Positions 1 through 6,036 of a stretch of 6,723 nucleotides of DNA are shown here, one piece after another. A model generated the notes under the pieces. That model ran no database searches and was not told where the DNA came from. It worked only from the letters and a program-made list of their open reading frames with translations. Every line of letters begins with the position of its first letter. Position 1 is the first letter of the stretch. Source of the DNA: Candidatus Poribacteria bacterium (GTDB lineage Bacteria; Poribacteria; WGA-4E; GCA-2687025); assembly GCA_002687025.1 (NCBI GenBank), contig NYZG01000144.1:1-6723 (forward strand), read 5' to 3'. The position numbers and the translations under genes were made by a program.

Positions 1-1352
1 AAATCCACGAGGGACGGATCGCGCTCGATGGCGCGACGCACCGCATCGAGATCCCCGCGCGCGGCCATGACGCCGACAGCGTATTTCGCGCCCTTGCCGA
101 GTAGGTATCCGAGCATCGTCCTGTTGTCACGCAGGCCGCGCCACTGGTTTTCCCACAGCGCCAGGTGGATCGGCTTGAAGCCGTCGCCGCGTGTCCCTTC
201 GAGGTCGGCCCCGCGTTCGAGCAGGAAATCGACGAGGTCGAATCGGTCCATCTCGACGGCGACATGCAGCGGCTGGCGACTGCCTATCTGATCCGAGACG
301 ATCTGCGCCACGTTGACCAACGACGGGTCTTCGTCCAGAAGGTCGGCCACGCGGCGCGGATCGCCGGACCTGACGGCTTCGCAGATGAGCGCGCCACGGG
401 TCGGCGCGGCCTGGTGGCGTTCGCGTATCGCAGCCTCGAGCAGCTGTACGGCGTCCTCGTGGCCTCGGTCGCGGGCGGCTTCGAGCGGGTTACGATACCC
501 GTGCCACCAGACGTGGGACAGCGGGTCCGACCCGGCTTCGAGCAGTATACGGACCACTTCCGCGTGTCCGCTGCGCGCGGCGAAGTGGAGCGGCTGCCAG
601 TACGCGTGGTTGGCGGTGACAAGATCCGGCTCGTCGGCGATCATCGCGCGCACGGTCTCGTCGTCGCCCTCGTCCGCCGCCTGTAGGATTGCCCAGGTAT
701 CCGCGGCCATTCCTGGCGGCCTGCCCATCGCTTCGTCGACAAACCGCGAATCGCGGGACGGTCTGCTAGACCTGAGATCGTGTGCCGTCATGGAGGACAG
801 CCTCTCTTTCAGTTTGCGCCGCGCCGCGCGCAATCGGTTGTCGACGGAGCTCGGCGGAAGTTCCAGGAACGTGCCGATCTGCCGATACGAGTATTCGTCG
901 AGGTGGAACAGCACCAGAAGGATGCGGTCGTCTTCCGACGGCGACCGCAGCGCCGACCGCATGAGCAGCCCCGACTCTCGAGCCTGCGCGGCATCCAACG
1001 CGTCCGGTTCGTCGCCAGCGACGTCTGCCGCCTGGTCCATCGGAACGGTGTGCACGCCCTTGCGGCGCAGGAACCGATGGCAACGCGTCAGCACGACCCT
1101 CCTGAACCAGCCCGGGAACGCCGCGTCGCTGCGCAGATCCTCGATGTTCGTCCAGGCGTCCATGAACGCCTCTTGCGCGGCGTCCTCGGCGTGGTGGACA
1201 TCGCCGAGAATGGCGAACGCGCAGCCGAACGCCATGTCCTGGAAGCGGCGCACGAGCTCGGCGTAGGCGGGATCGCGCTCGTCGCGCCGCGCCTTCGCTT
1301 CCTGTACTCGCCGTATCAAGCTGTCGATGTCGGCGTTCGTCGTGCGATCCAT
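1..1352 (-). CDS. ECF-type RNA polymerase sigma factor fused to C-terminal ankyrin repeats (3' end cut by window)
   Basis: An open frame runs without a stop from an ATG at 1352 off the left edge, giving 450 residues. The N-terminal part is a sigma-70/ECF factor. Region 2 lies at about residues 29-100, with HAEDAAQEAFMDAW at 54-67 and PGWFRRVV at 80-87. Region 4, a helix-turn-helix for -35 recognition, lies at about 127-185 with YSYRQIG at 154-160 followed by a basic helix. A linker then leads into ankyrin repeats from about 215 to the edge. Clear repeat cores are PLHFAARSGHAEVVRILLEAG (254-274, with a one-residue break from my limit in mind: key residues P254, H256, G262, H263, L270), PLHVAVE near 361 and PIHLAL near 394. 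The start is supported by AGGGA about six bases upstream. The sigma part should direct polymerase to its own promoters; the ankyrin part is likely a protein-binding or self-regulatory domain (inference). No anti-sigma gene is visible in the window. Confidence 0.9.
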   Translation of the reverse strand, partial: MDRTTNADIDSLIRRVQEAKARRDERDPAYAELVRRFQDMAFGCAFAILGDVHHAEDAAQEAFMDAWTNIEDLRSDAAFPGWFRRVVLTRCHRFLRRKGVHTVPMDQAADVAGDEPDALDAAQARESGLLMRSALRSPSEDDRILLVLFHLDEYSYRQIGTFLELPPSSVDNRLRAARRKLKERLSSMTAHDLRSSRPSRDSRFVDEAMGRPPGMAADTWAILQAADEGDDETVRAMIADEPDLVTANHAYWQPLHFAARSGHAEVVRILLEAGSDPLSHVWWHGYRNPLEAARDRGHEDAVQLLEAAIRERHQAAPTRGALICEAVRSGDPRRVADLLDEDPSLVNVAQIVSDQIGSRQPLHVAVEMDRFDLVDFLLERGADLEGTRGDGFKPIHLALWENQWRGLRDNRTMLGYLLGKGAKYAVGVMAARGDLDAVRRAIERDPSLVD

Positions 1353-1774
1353 GCTCGTCCCTGCAGTGCCGTTGCGTTCGTCTTCTGTGGTAAGGAGCCA
1401 CGGCGACGGGGGTCTCCGTACGCGAATCGAGGGCTGTGTCGGTTGGGCACCAGCACCTCACCGTGCGAAGAGCGCAAACGCCCGCGCGACAGAGCCCGTC
1501 GTTAGCGCATGTGAACGTGTTCTCCACTGCAAAGCAACGACGAAGGCCGAGGCTGGGCTTCGCAGCGATGGCGCGAGCGGCGTGGCGGCCCGGCTGGGAG
1601 GCGCGCAGGTCTCACCGCGAGGGTGGTGGTCATGCTCATGGAGGCGCGAACAGCAGTAGTGGTGGACGACGAGCCGGCCGTCGCGGTGGTACAGGCGTAA
1701 GACACGCTATCGCCGTGTGGGCGGCCGTCCTGCCGCTCAGCGCAACGCACATGCCGGCAACGCAACGGGGGAGG
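1353..1774. other. Long gap without a supported gene, upstream of the sigma-ankyrin gene
   Basis: These 422 bases separate the propeller gene's stop from the sigma factor's start, both read on the minus strand. Short open frames exist on both strands, but their translations are rich in Arg, Ala, Ser and Thr, show no family likeness and lack convincing ribosome binding sites. The sigma promoter should lie here, but I could not pick out a convincing -35/-10 pair. I saw no T-tract hairpin after the propeller gene. Confidence 0.5.
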
Positions 1775-2785
1775 TCAACGCGGCGCGCCCAGAGCGCGTA
1801 GGCCGCTCCACAGCACAGGACGTCGACCTGCCGCGCCGACGCGCAGCATGGTGGGGTCGAACCAATCAGGGCCGGTGTTGGTCGAGGGGTGCGCTGTTAG
1901 GTCGCGTACTTCGCCGCCGCCGAAGGTCATGACGAGGATGTCCGACGTCGAACCGAAGCCGATACCGCGGCGCCGACTGAAGACGATGTTCGCGCCGTCC
2001 GGCGACCACGCGGGGCCGGCGTCACTATCCGCGTGTTCCGTCAGCCGTCGGATGCCCTCGCCGTCCGCGGCTGCTGAATACAGATCCAGACCTGGCGTTT
2101 CGCCGTCGAGACCGCGCGCGTAGACAAGACGCCGCGCATCGGGAGACCAACGTGGCATCCTGCTCCACGCGTCGTCCCGGGTGATCTGGCGCGCCTGCCC
2201 GCCGCCCGGGTCGACCGCGAAGATCTCGGAGAGCGACCCCCGCGTAGTGACGAAGGCGATCTCAGACCCGTCCGGTGACCACGACGGCGCCGAGTCGAAC
2301 GCGGCGTCGATCGGCTCCGTGAACGTCACCTGCGCGCTGCTCCCGCCATCCAAATCGGCTCGGCGGATGTGCGCGCCGGCGAACCCCTGGGACGCGTACG
2401 CGATCTCCCGGCCGTCCGGCGACCACGACGGCTGTGCATCGTACGAGATCTCGCTGCCGGTCAGGTTGCGGATATTCCGCCCATCGGGATCCATGACGTA
2501 GACATCGAATGTCCCGTCCGGCGGCTCCCAAGCGAAGGCGATGCTGCGGCCGTTGGGCGACCACCGTGGATGTCCCGCCATGCCGCCGCTTTGCGTCAGT
2601 CTTCGCACGCCTCCGCCGTCAGGATCCATCGTGTAGATCTCGGCCACGCCAACGCCATCGCGATCGGAAGCGAAGACAATGCGCGCGTGCCGCGGGGCTC
2701 TCGCCAGAACTGACGGCGCAGTCGCGATGTACAGAAGCACCCCGACGAGCGTGGCGCCCCACATCAGCCGCCGAGTAGTTGGCAT
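1775..2785 (-). CDS. Secreted TolB-like PD40 beta-propeller protein
   Basis: A 336-residue protein with an N-terminal signal or anchor: basic TTRR, then a hydrophobic stretch at about residues 8-24, ending near the ALA-R-A region. The rest is a TolB-type propeller. Five copies of the PD40 core (W-S-P-D/N-G followed by I-A-F/Y) lie near residues 75, 121, 169, 213 and 260, with repeated 'MDPDG ... R-L-T' strands between blades. A sixth, degenerate blade ends in PDWFDP near 306. Such propellers bind other proteins or glycans in the periplasm or outside the cell. No catalytic domain is fused, and this is not the compact tol-pal operon TolB, since no tol or pal gene is near. A GTG nine bases upstream (2794) could start a 339-residue form; I prefer the ATG at 2785 because AGGGGTGG sits at suitable spacing before it. 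The exact ligand is unknown. Confidence 0.86.
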   Translation of the reverse strand: MPTTRRLMWGATLVGVLLYIATAPSVLARAPRHARIVFASDRDGVGVAEIYTMDPDGGGVRRLTQSGGMAGHPRWSPNGRSIAFAWEPPDGTFDVYVMDPDGRNIRNLTGSEISYDAQPSWSPDGREIAYASQGFAGAHIRRADLDGGSSAQVTFTEPIDAAFDSAPSWSPDGSEIAFVTTRGSLSEIFAVDPGGGQARQITRDDAWSRMPRWSPDARRLVYARGLDGETPGLDLYSAAADGEGIRRLTEHADSDAGPAWSPDGANIVFSRRRGIGFGSTSDILVMTFGGGEVRDLTAHPSTNTGPDWFDPTMLRVGAAGRRPVLWSGLRALGAPR

Positions 2786-2823
2786 GGAATCCACCCCTGG
2801 TCGGCGGCGCCTGGCCCGAGGTC

Positions 2824-2840
2824 GCCCGCCGCCGGGCTTT
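2824..2840. other. Small GC-rich hairpin between ric and the propeller gene
   Basis: A perfect 5-bp stem GCCCG/CGGGC with a four-base loop occupies 2824-2837. It is followed on the plus strand by TTT, but no plus-strand gene ends here. Read on the minus strand, where ric ends at 2898, no T-tract follows. It may be a weak pause or terminator hairpin or part of the propeller gene's leader, or it may be chance in GC-rich DNA. Confidence 0.2.
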
Positions 2841-2897
2841 CACGCGGACGACCTGCCACGGGACCTGGCGTCGAATGCCCCGGCGTCGACTTGCCGG

Positions 2898-3629
2898 CTA
2901 GAGGCTGGCTTCGAGCTCGATCGCGCGGGGGTGCAGGATGTTGTTCTCGAGGTGGATGTGCTGGAAGAGATCGCCCTCGAAGTGGTGCAGCCGCTCGTAC
3001 GTCTCGCGGTACGTGGCGCATCCGCCTTCGGGGACCGTGTAGCCGTCGCTCAGTTCGCTCATTCTGCGGAGCGCGCCGCCGGCGGCGTCGTGCTCGTGTT
3101 CCATCTGGCCGATCGGGTTGCGCACGCTACCGCAGTGCGACGCCGGCAGGGACAGGTTCAGCTCCGCGGCCGTCTCCATGCTCGTTATCATGGGGAAGAG
3201 GATCTGTTCCTCCTTGGCCATGTGTCCTTCGAGCTCGGCATAGAGGGCCGCGAAGGTCTGACCGATCTGCGCGAGCTCGGGGTGCTCATCGCCGTGGACG
3301 CCCGCGATCTTCTGGATATAGAGCGTCAGTCGTGGCAGCTCGACACGCAGGTACGCGTGATGCGTGCCGATGATGTGCGCGCACAGTTCGCCCAACGGAG
3401 CCTGCGTCCAATCGCGTGGCGCGGCGCCGGGCTCCTGCCTGGCCTCCGCTTCGAGCACCTCGGCCAGCAGCTCCTCGGGATCGAGTGCAAGGGCGGCGCA
3501 CGCGGTGGCCAGCGTCTGCCGGCCGTTGCAGCAGAAGTCTACGCGGCGATGCCTAAATACCGAGGCGGCGACCGGGTGATGGGTGACTATCGCGCCTACC
3601 TGCGCGTCCGCGGAAAGTGCCGTGGCCAT
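2898..3629 (-). CDS. ric: Iron-sulfur cluster repair di-iron protein (RIC/ScdA/YtfE family)
   Basis: A full-length 243-residue member of the RIC family, which restores iron-sulfur clusters damaged by nitric oxide or oxidants in the cytoplasm. The N-terminal ScdA_N (DUF542) domain, about residues 5-60, carries the family's DFCCNG motif with the vicinal pair C33/C34. The rest is a hemerythrin-like four-helix domain. Candidate di-iron ligands by alignment from memory with E. coli YtfE are H90 or H91, H136 and E140 (in EGHMAKEEQILFP), H178 or H180 (MEHEHD), and H224 and E228 (FQHIHLENNILHP). All expected ligand positions appear intact, so the protein is predicted to be active. The ATG start is decided by a strong AGGAGGAG a few bases upstream. 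It stands about 110 bases from each neighbour, so it may have its own promoter. I found no clear FNR- or NsrR-type site upstream. Confidence 0.95.
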   Translation of the reverse strand: MATALSADAQVGAIVTHHPVAASVFRHRRVDFCCNGRQTLATACAALALDPEELLAEVLEAEARQEPGAAPRDWTQAPLGELCAHIIGTHHAYLRVELPRLTLYIQKIAGVHGDEHPELAQIGQTFAALYAELEGHMAKEEQILFPMITSMETAAELNLSLPASHCGSVRNPIGQMEHEHDAAGGALRRMSELSDGYTVPEGGCATYRETYERLHHFEGDLFQHIHLENNILHPRAIELEASL

Positions 3630-3632
3630 GCT

Positions 3633-3640
3633 TCTCCTCC
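3633..3640 (-). promoter_or_regulatory. Strong ribosome binding site of ric
   Basis: On the minus strand AGGAGGAG precedes the ATG at 3629 by three to four bases, with the AGGAGG core six bases away. It fixes the ric start and implies efficient translation. Confidence 0.8.
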
Positions 3641-3701
3641 TGCGTCCTACTTGGCTGGATCGGATTCATCGGTACACGGACTACATTAGCCAGACGTAGC
3701 C

Positions 3702-3738
3702 GCCCGCGGTAGGGATGCTAGCGTCCATTCGCGCGGGC
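3702..3738 (-). terminator. Two-tier hairpin at the DUF1638 stop codon, possible terminator
   Basis: A 7-bp inverted repeat (GCCCGCG at 3702-3708, CGCGGGC at 3732-3738) encloses a second stem, GGATG/CGTCC with one G-T pair and a CTAG loop (about 3712-3725). It begins at the last base of the DUF1638 stop codon and lies before ric, a natural place for a transcript end. No T-tract follows on the minus strand, so a classic intrinsic terminator is not shown. It could instead be a protein-binding dyad upstream of ric or a transcript-stabilising 3' structure. Confidence 0.35.
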
Positions 3739-4460
3739 TAGGCAGTCGGAGGAGGCTCAATGGTGAGCACGCCGTCGTCGTGGGAGGGCGCTATGACCTC
3801 GCCCGGCTGCACGATGATGAATCGGTCGTCGTCCCAGTCGCCGTTCAGGAACGCCACGATGAGAGCGGGGTCGCCTTCCAACTCGTCGTACTTCCACCCG
3901 AGCCACTCGGCCGCATCTTGCGTGTCGCGCTTGTACTGGCCGGTCTCCTGGGCGCCGAGGTCCACGTATGCGGCGTTGGTGTACCGCTTGAACCACCCCT
4001 GCTCCATCTCCATGAGGTATTCGGCGTTTTCCTCGCCGTACTTCTCGGCGTATTGAGCGCGAATCCTCCCGTATCGCTCCTCGCCGGGCATGGTGGACGA
4101 GTCTATCCAGCCGGGACTGTACCAGTACGTCCCCGGGTGCTTGTCGAAGTATTCTCGGTACCGCTCCTTGGACCCGAGCAGGTGGGTGATACAGTCGTGC
4201 GCGCGGGCGATGACGAGCGGCTTGTCGCGCGCGACGATGCCCGCGAGGCCGTTGCTGCACAGGCCGTATCCCAGGAGGATCGCTTCATGCTCGCCCACGC
4301 AGTCGTCTATGGCGGCCTGGACCTGGTCGCGGAGCTTCTCGGGCGTGTTGTGCAGGCCCTGGGGCAGGAACGTGAAGTCGAACACGTTGTGCGAAAGCGA
4401 CGCGTGGTAGCAGATCTCACGCCACAGGACGTGGCAGGCAATCACGTGATGTCGGGCCAT
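3738..4460 (-). CDS. DUF1638 domain-containing protein
   Basis: A 240-residue soluble protein of the DUF1638 family, whose function is unknown. It has no signal peptide or membrane segment. Conserved-looking blocks are IACHVLWREICYHA (about 7-20), FLPQGLH (31-37), ILLGYGLCSNGLAG (61-74), RAHDCIT-LLGSKERY (86-101) and YWYSPGWID (112-120). Cysteines and histidines cluster in these blocks (C9, H10, C17, C68, H88, C90, H93), which suggests metal or cofactor binding (inference). The C-terminal third is acidic and aromatic. It is divergent from a URO-D family gene; to my knowledge this pairing recurs near corrinoid-dependent methyltransferases, suggesting a role in methyl transfer or corrinoid handling. 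The ATG at 4469 is in frame but touches its GAGGG; I prefer the ATG at 4460, nine bases after GAGGG, which also fits the usual short N-terminus before 'ACHVLWRE'. Confidence 0.9.
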   Translation of the reverse strand: MARHHVIACHVLWREICYHASLSHNVFDFTFLPQGLHNTPEKLRDQVQAAIDDCVGEHEAILLGYGLCSNGLAGIVARDKPLVIARAHDCITHLLGSKERYREYFDKHPGTYWYSPGWIDSSTMPGEERYGRIRAQYAEKYGEENAEYLMEMEQGWFKRYTNAAYVDLGAQETGQYKRDTQDAAEWLGWKYDELEGDPALIVAFLNGDWDDDRFIIVQPGEVIAPSHDDGVLTIEPPPTA

Positions 4461-4477
4461 AGCGGTCATCCCTCACG

Positions 4478-4501
4478 GCGGCGAAAGTCGGTTCTCGCCG
4501 C
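4478..4501. promoter_or_regulatory. Inverted repeat abutting the DUF1638 promoter, candidate operator or leader hairpin
   Basis: Perfect 7-bp arms GCGGCGA (4478-4484) and TCGCCGC (4495-4501) are separated by ten bases. The right arm abuts the predicted -10 box of the DUF1638 promoter, so the dyad would cover the transcription start and the first bases of the leader. This is a typical repressor position. The RNA could also fold just upstream of the GAGGG ribosome binding site. Confidence 0.35.
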
Positions 4502-4530
4502 TGTTTACCAGCCCCACGTCGTGCCGTCAA
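4502..4530 (-). promoter_or_regulatory. Predicted sigma-70-type promoter for DUF1638
   Basis: On the minus strand TTGACG (4530-4525, five of six matches to the -35 consensus) is followed after exactly 17 bases by TAAACA (4507-4502, three of six matches to the -10 consensus). The start site would fall near 4494, about 25-35 bases before the DUF1638 start codon. The -35 box and spacing are good; the -10 box is weak. Confidence 0.4.
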
Positions 4531-4577
4531 GCAGACGCACGCGCCAACCAAGGCCTTCCACTATGCCCCTCGGCCAC

Positions 4578-4604
4578 CTATCACTGAGGGTGAGTCCGAG
4601 ATAG
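4578..4604 (+). promoter_or_regulatory. Short dyad touching the ribosome binding site of the URO-D family gene
   Basis: CTATC (4578-4582) and GATAG (4600-4604) form a 5-bp inverted repeat, with ACT/AGT (4583-4585, 4593-4595) as a possible inner stem. The right arm overlaps the first two bases of the AGGAGG at 4603-4608. In RNA it might modulate access to the ribosome binding site. The arms are short, so chance is likely. Confidence 0.2.
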
Positions 4605-4608
4605 GAGG
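4603..4608 (+). promoter_or_regulatory. Ribosome binding site of the URO-D family gene
   Basis: A perfect AGGAGG lies eight bases before the ATG at 4617 and settles that start codon. Confidence 0.8.
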
Positions 4609-4616
4609 CATCGACC

Positions 4617-5741
4617 ATGACGGATCGCGAACGCATGCTCGCCGTGTTGCAGGGCGACCCCATCGACCGTGTGCCGTGGATTCCCCGACTGCTGCTCTGG
4701 TACAACGCGCGCAAGAAGCAGGGCACGCTGCCCGCGCAGTACCGCGACATGAGTCTCCGCGACATCGAACGCGACCTGGGGTTGGGGACGCCCGCCCGCG
4801 ACGGCCACGTGTTCCGCACGCGCGTGTCCGGCGTCGAGACGCGTTCACAGGACATCGACCCGATGACTCGACGCACGGAATACGTCACGCCCGTGGGCAC
4901 GGTCTCCACCGTGTTCCGCGGCAGCGAGGACCTGCGCGCAAACGGCATCGCCGACCTGCAAGTCGAATTCATGCTCAGGACGGTGGCGGACTACCCGGTC
5001 GTCGAGTACATCCTCGAACGGACGGAGTACGTGCCGACATACGAGGAGTACGACGCCTACGAAGCCGATGTGGGTGACGAGGGGTACCCGCTCGTGTCGT
5101 GCGGGGACTGCCCGTTCCACCAGTGGATGAGGGCTCTGGTGGGCTACAACGACGCCTACTACCACCTCGCCGACCACAGAACCGAGGTGGAGCGACTGCT
5201 GCGCCTGATGGAGGACATCGACCGCGACGCGGTCTGGCCCATCGTGCTCGATTCGCCCGCCAGGCTGCTTCTGCACGGCATCCACCTGTCGAGCCAGATG
5301 ACTCCGCCACCGATATACGACGAATACATCACTCCCTACTACCGCGACTTCTCCGCAGCCCTGCACGCAAAGGACAAGTACCTCGCGATGCACGCGGACA
5401 ACGACACCACGCAGCTACTCGACCATATCGAGCAGAGCGGATTCGACATGGTCGAGTGCTTCGTCACCGCGCCCATGGTGAGCACGACCCTGAAGATGGC
5501 CCGCGAAGCTTGGGGCTCCCGCGTGGCGATATGGGGAGCCATTCCGTCGGTGATTCTGGAAGACCCGTACACCGACGAGGAGTTCGAGGAGTACATGCGC
5601 GGAGTGTTCCGAGACGCGGCCCCGGGCGATGCGCTCGTGCTGGGAGTGGCGGACAACGTCATGCCCGACGCGAAGATCGAGCGCATTCGACGCGTGACGG
5701 AGATGGTCGAGGAGTTCGGGCGCTACCCGACCGCGCGGTGA
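4617..5741 (+). CDS. Uroporphyrinogen decarboxylase (URO-D) family protein, probable methyltransferase-like paralogue
   Basis: A complete 374-residue cytoplasmic protein of the URO-D superfamily. It opens with the usual family start (TDRERMLAVLQGDPIDRVPW, 2-21) and keeps the barrel pattern to a C-terminal G-x-x-D-N-x-x-P turn (343-350) followed by an IRRVTEMVEEFG helix. The superfamily includes HemE of haem synthesis and cobamide methyltransferases such as MtaA, MtbA and CmuA. The HemE 'RQAGR' substrate motif is absent; the matching place reads WIPRLLLWYNARK. The zinc motif H-x-C of MtaA-type enzymes is also not seen: the likely equivalent is H259-A-D261-N-D263, with D346 near the site of the later cysteine. 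Cysteines C162 and C165 form a C-G-D-C pair and C281 lies in VECF. This suggests a distinct, uncharacterised branch. The divergent DUF1638 gene and the radical SAM gene downstream fit corrinoid or methyl chemistry (inference). Its own promoter was not clear. Confidence 0.92.
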   Translation: MTDRERMLAVLQGDPIDRVPWIPRLLLWYNARKKQGTLPAQYRDMSLRDIERDLGLGTPARDGHVFRTRVSGVETRSQDIDPMTRRTEYVTPVGTVSTVFRGSEDLRANGIADLQVEFMLRTVADYPVVEYILERTEYVPTYEEYDAYEADVGDEGYPLVSCGDCPFHQWMRALVGYNDAYYHLADHRTEVERLLRLMEDIDRDAVWPIVLDSPARLLLHGIHLSSQMTPPPIYDEYITPYYRDFSAALHAKDKYLAMHADNDTTQLLDHIEQSGFDMVECFVTAPMVSTTLKMAREAWGSRVAIWGAIPSVILEDPYTDEEFEEYMRGVFRDAAPGDALVLGVADNVMPDAKIERIRRVTEMVEEFGRYPTAR

Positions 5742-6036
5742 AACGCGTCGGGGGAGGCGGCCCGTAGACAGATCGGACAGGCGCGCGACATGTGCGAGCG
5801 CGACAGCCTTCTGGCGGCCTCGTCGGCGCGTGGCCTTGGCTCGGGCCGGGGAATCGGCTAGGCTGCCCTACGGGCGCACGGCGATCTGGCGATGGCTCCC
5901 CCGGCGCGGCCCGACTGCGGCGATATTTGTCGATCCGCCGCCGCCGGACATACTATAGGCACGGTGGTTACGCGCCGCCATGCGCGTCCATCGGTCACGC
6001 AGGACAGGTCTTACGGAAGAACGGACGAAACCGCAT
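5742..6036. other. Gap without a gene between the URO-D and radical SAM genes
   Basis: These 295 bases hold no convincing coding frame. One plus-strand frame from 5892 runs into the radical SAM gene in another phase; its Arg/Pro-rich translation is a shadow. No T-tract hairpin was seen after the URO-D stop. A candidate promoter lies at 5927-5956. The gap argues that the radical SAM gene is transcribed separately. Confidence 0.5.
5927..5956 (+). promoter_or_regulatory. Candidate promoter for the radical SAM gene
   Basis: TTGTCG (5927-5932) and TACTAT (5951-5956) each match four of six sigma-70 consensus bases, with an 18-base spacer. CATACT (5949-5954, spacer 16) is an alternative -10. This AT-richer patch stands out in a GC-rich gap. 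The leader would be about 75 bases long. Confidence 0.35.

Noticed and set aside
766..1527. Long minus-strand open frame overlapping the sigma factor gene
   Set aside because: It overlaps the sigma gene in another phase. Its translation is Arg/Ala-rich with no family likeness, whereas the other phase gives clear sigma regions.
1632..1700. Short plus-strand frame encoding a peptide with VVVDDEPAV, like the start of a response regulator
   Set aside because: The frame stops after 22 residues, nothing downstream in any frame continues a receiver domain, and a short VDDEPA-like string can arise by chance in GC-rich DNA. It might be a worn remnant, but I cannot support it.
2679..3689. 336-residue plus-strand open frame opposite ric and the start of the propeller gene
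   Set aside because: It is antisense to ric, which has an unmistakable family match and a strong ribosome binding site. The long frame is a by-product of GC-rich codon use.
3780..4604. 274-residue plus-strand open frame opposite DUF1638
   Set aside because: It mirrors the DUF1638 gene on the opposite strand, has no recognisable domain and no good ribosome binding site.
4461..4616. Possible cobalamin riboswitch upstream of the URO-D gene, suggested by the corrinoid theme
   Set aside because: The region is only about 156 bases and I see no B12-box-like conserved core.
4617..5741. HemE (haem biosynthetic uroporphyrinogen decarboxylase)
   Set aside because: The characteristic RQAGR substrate-binding motif is missing and no other haem synthesis gene is near, so this is a paralogue of the superfamily.
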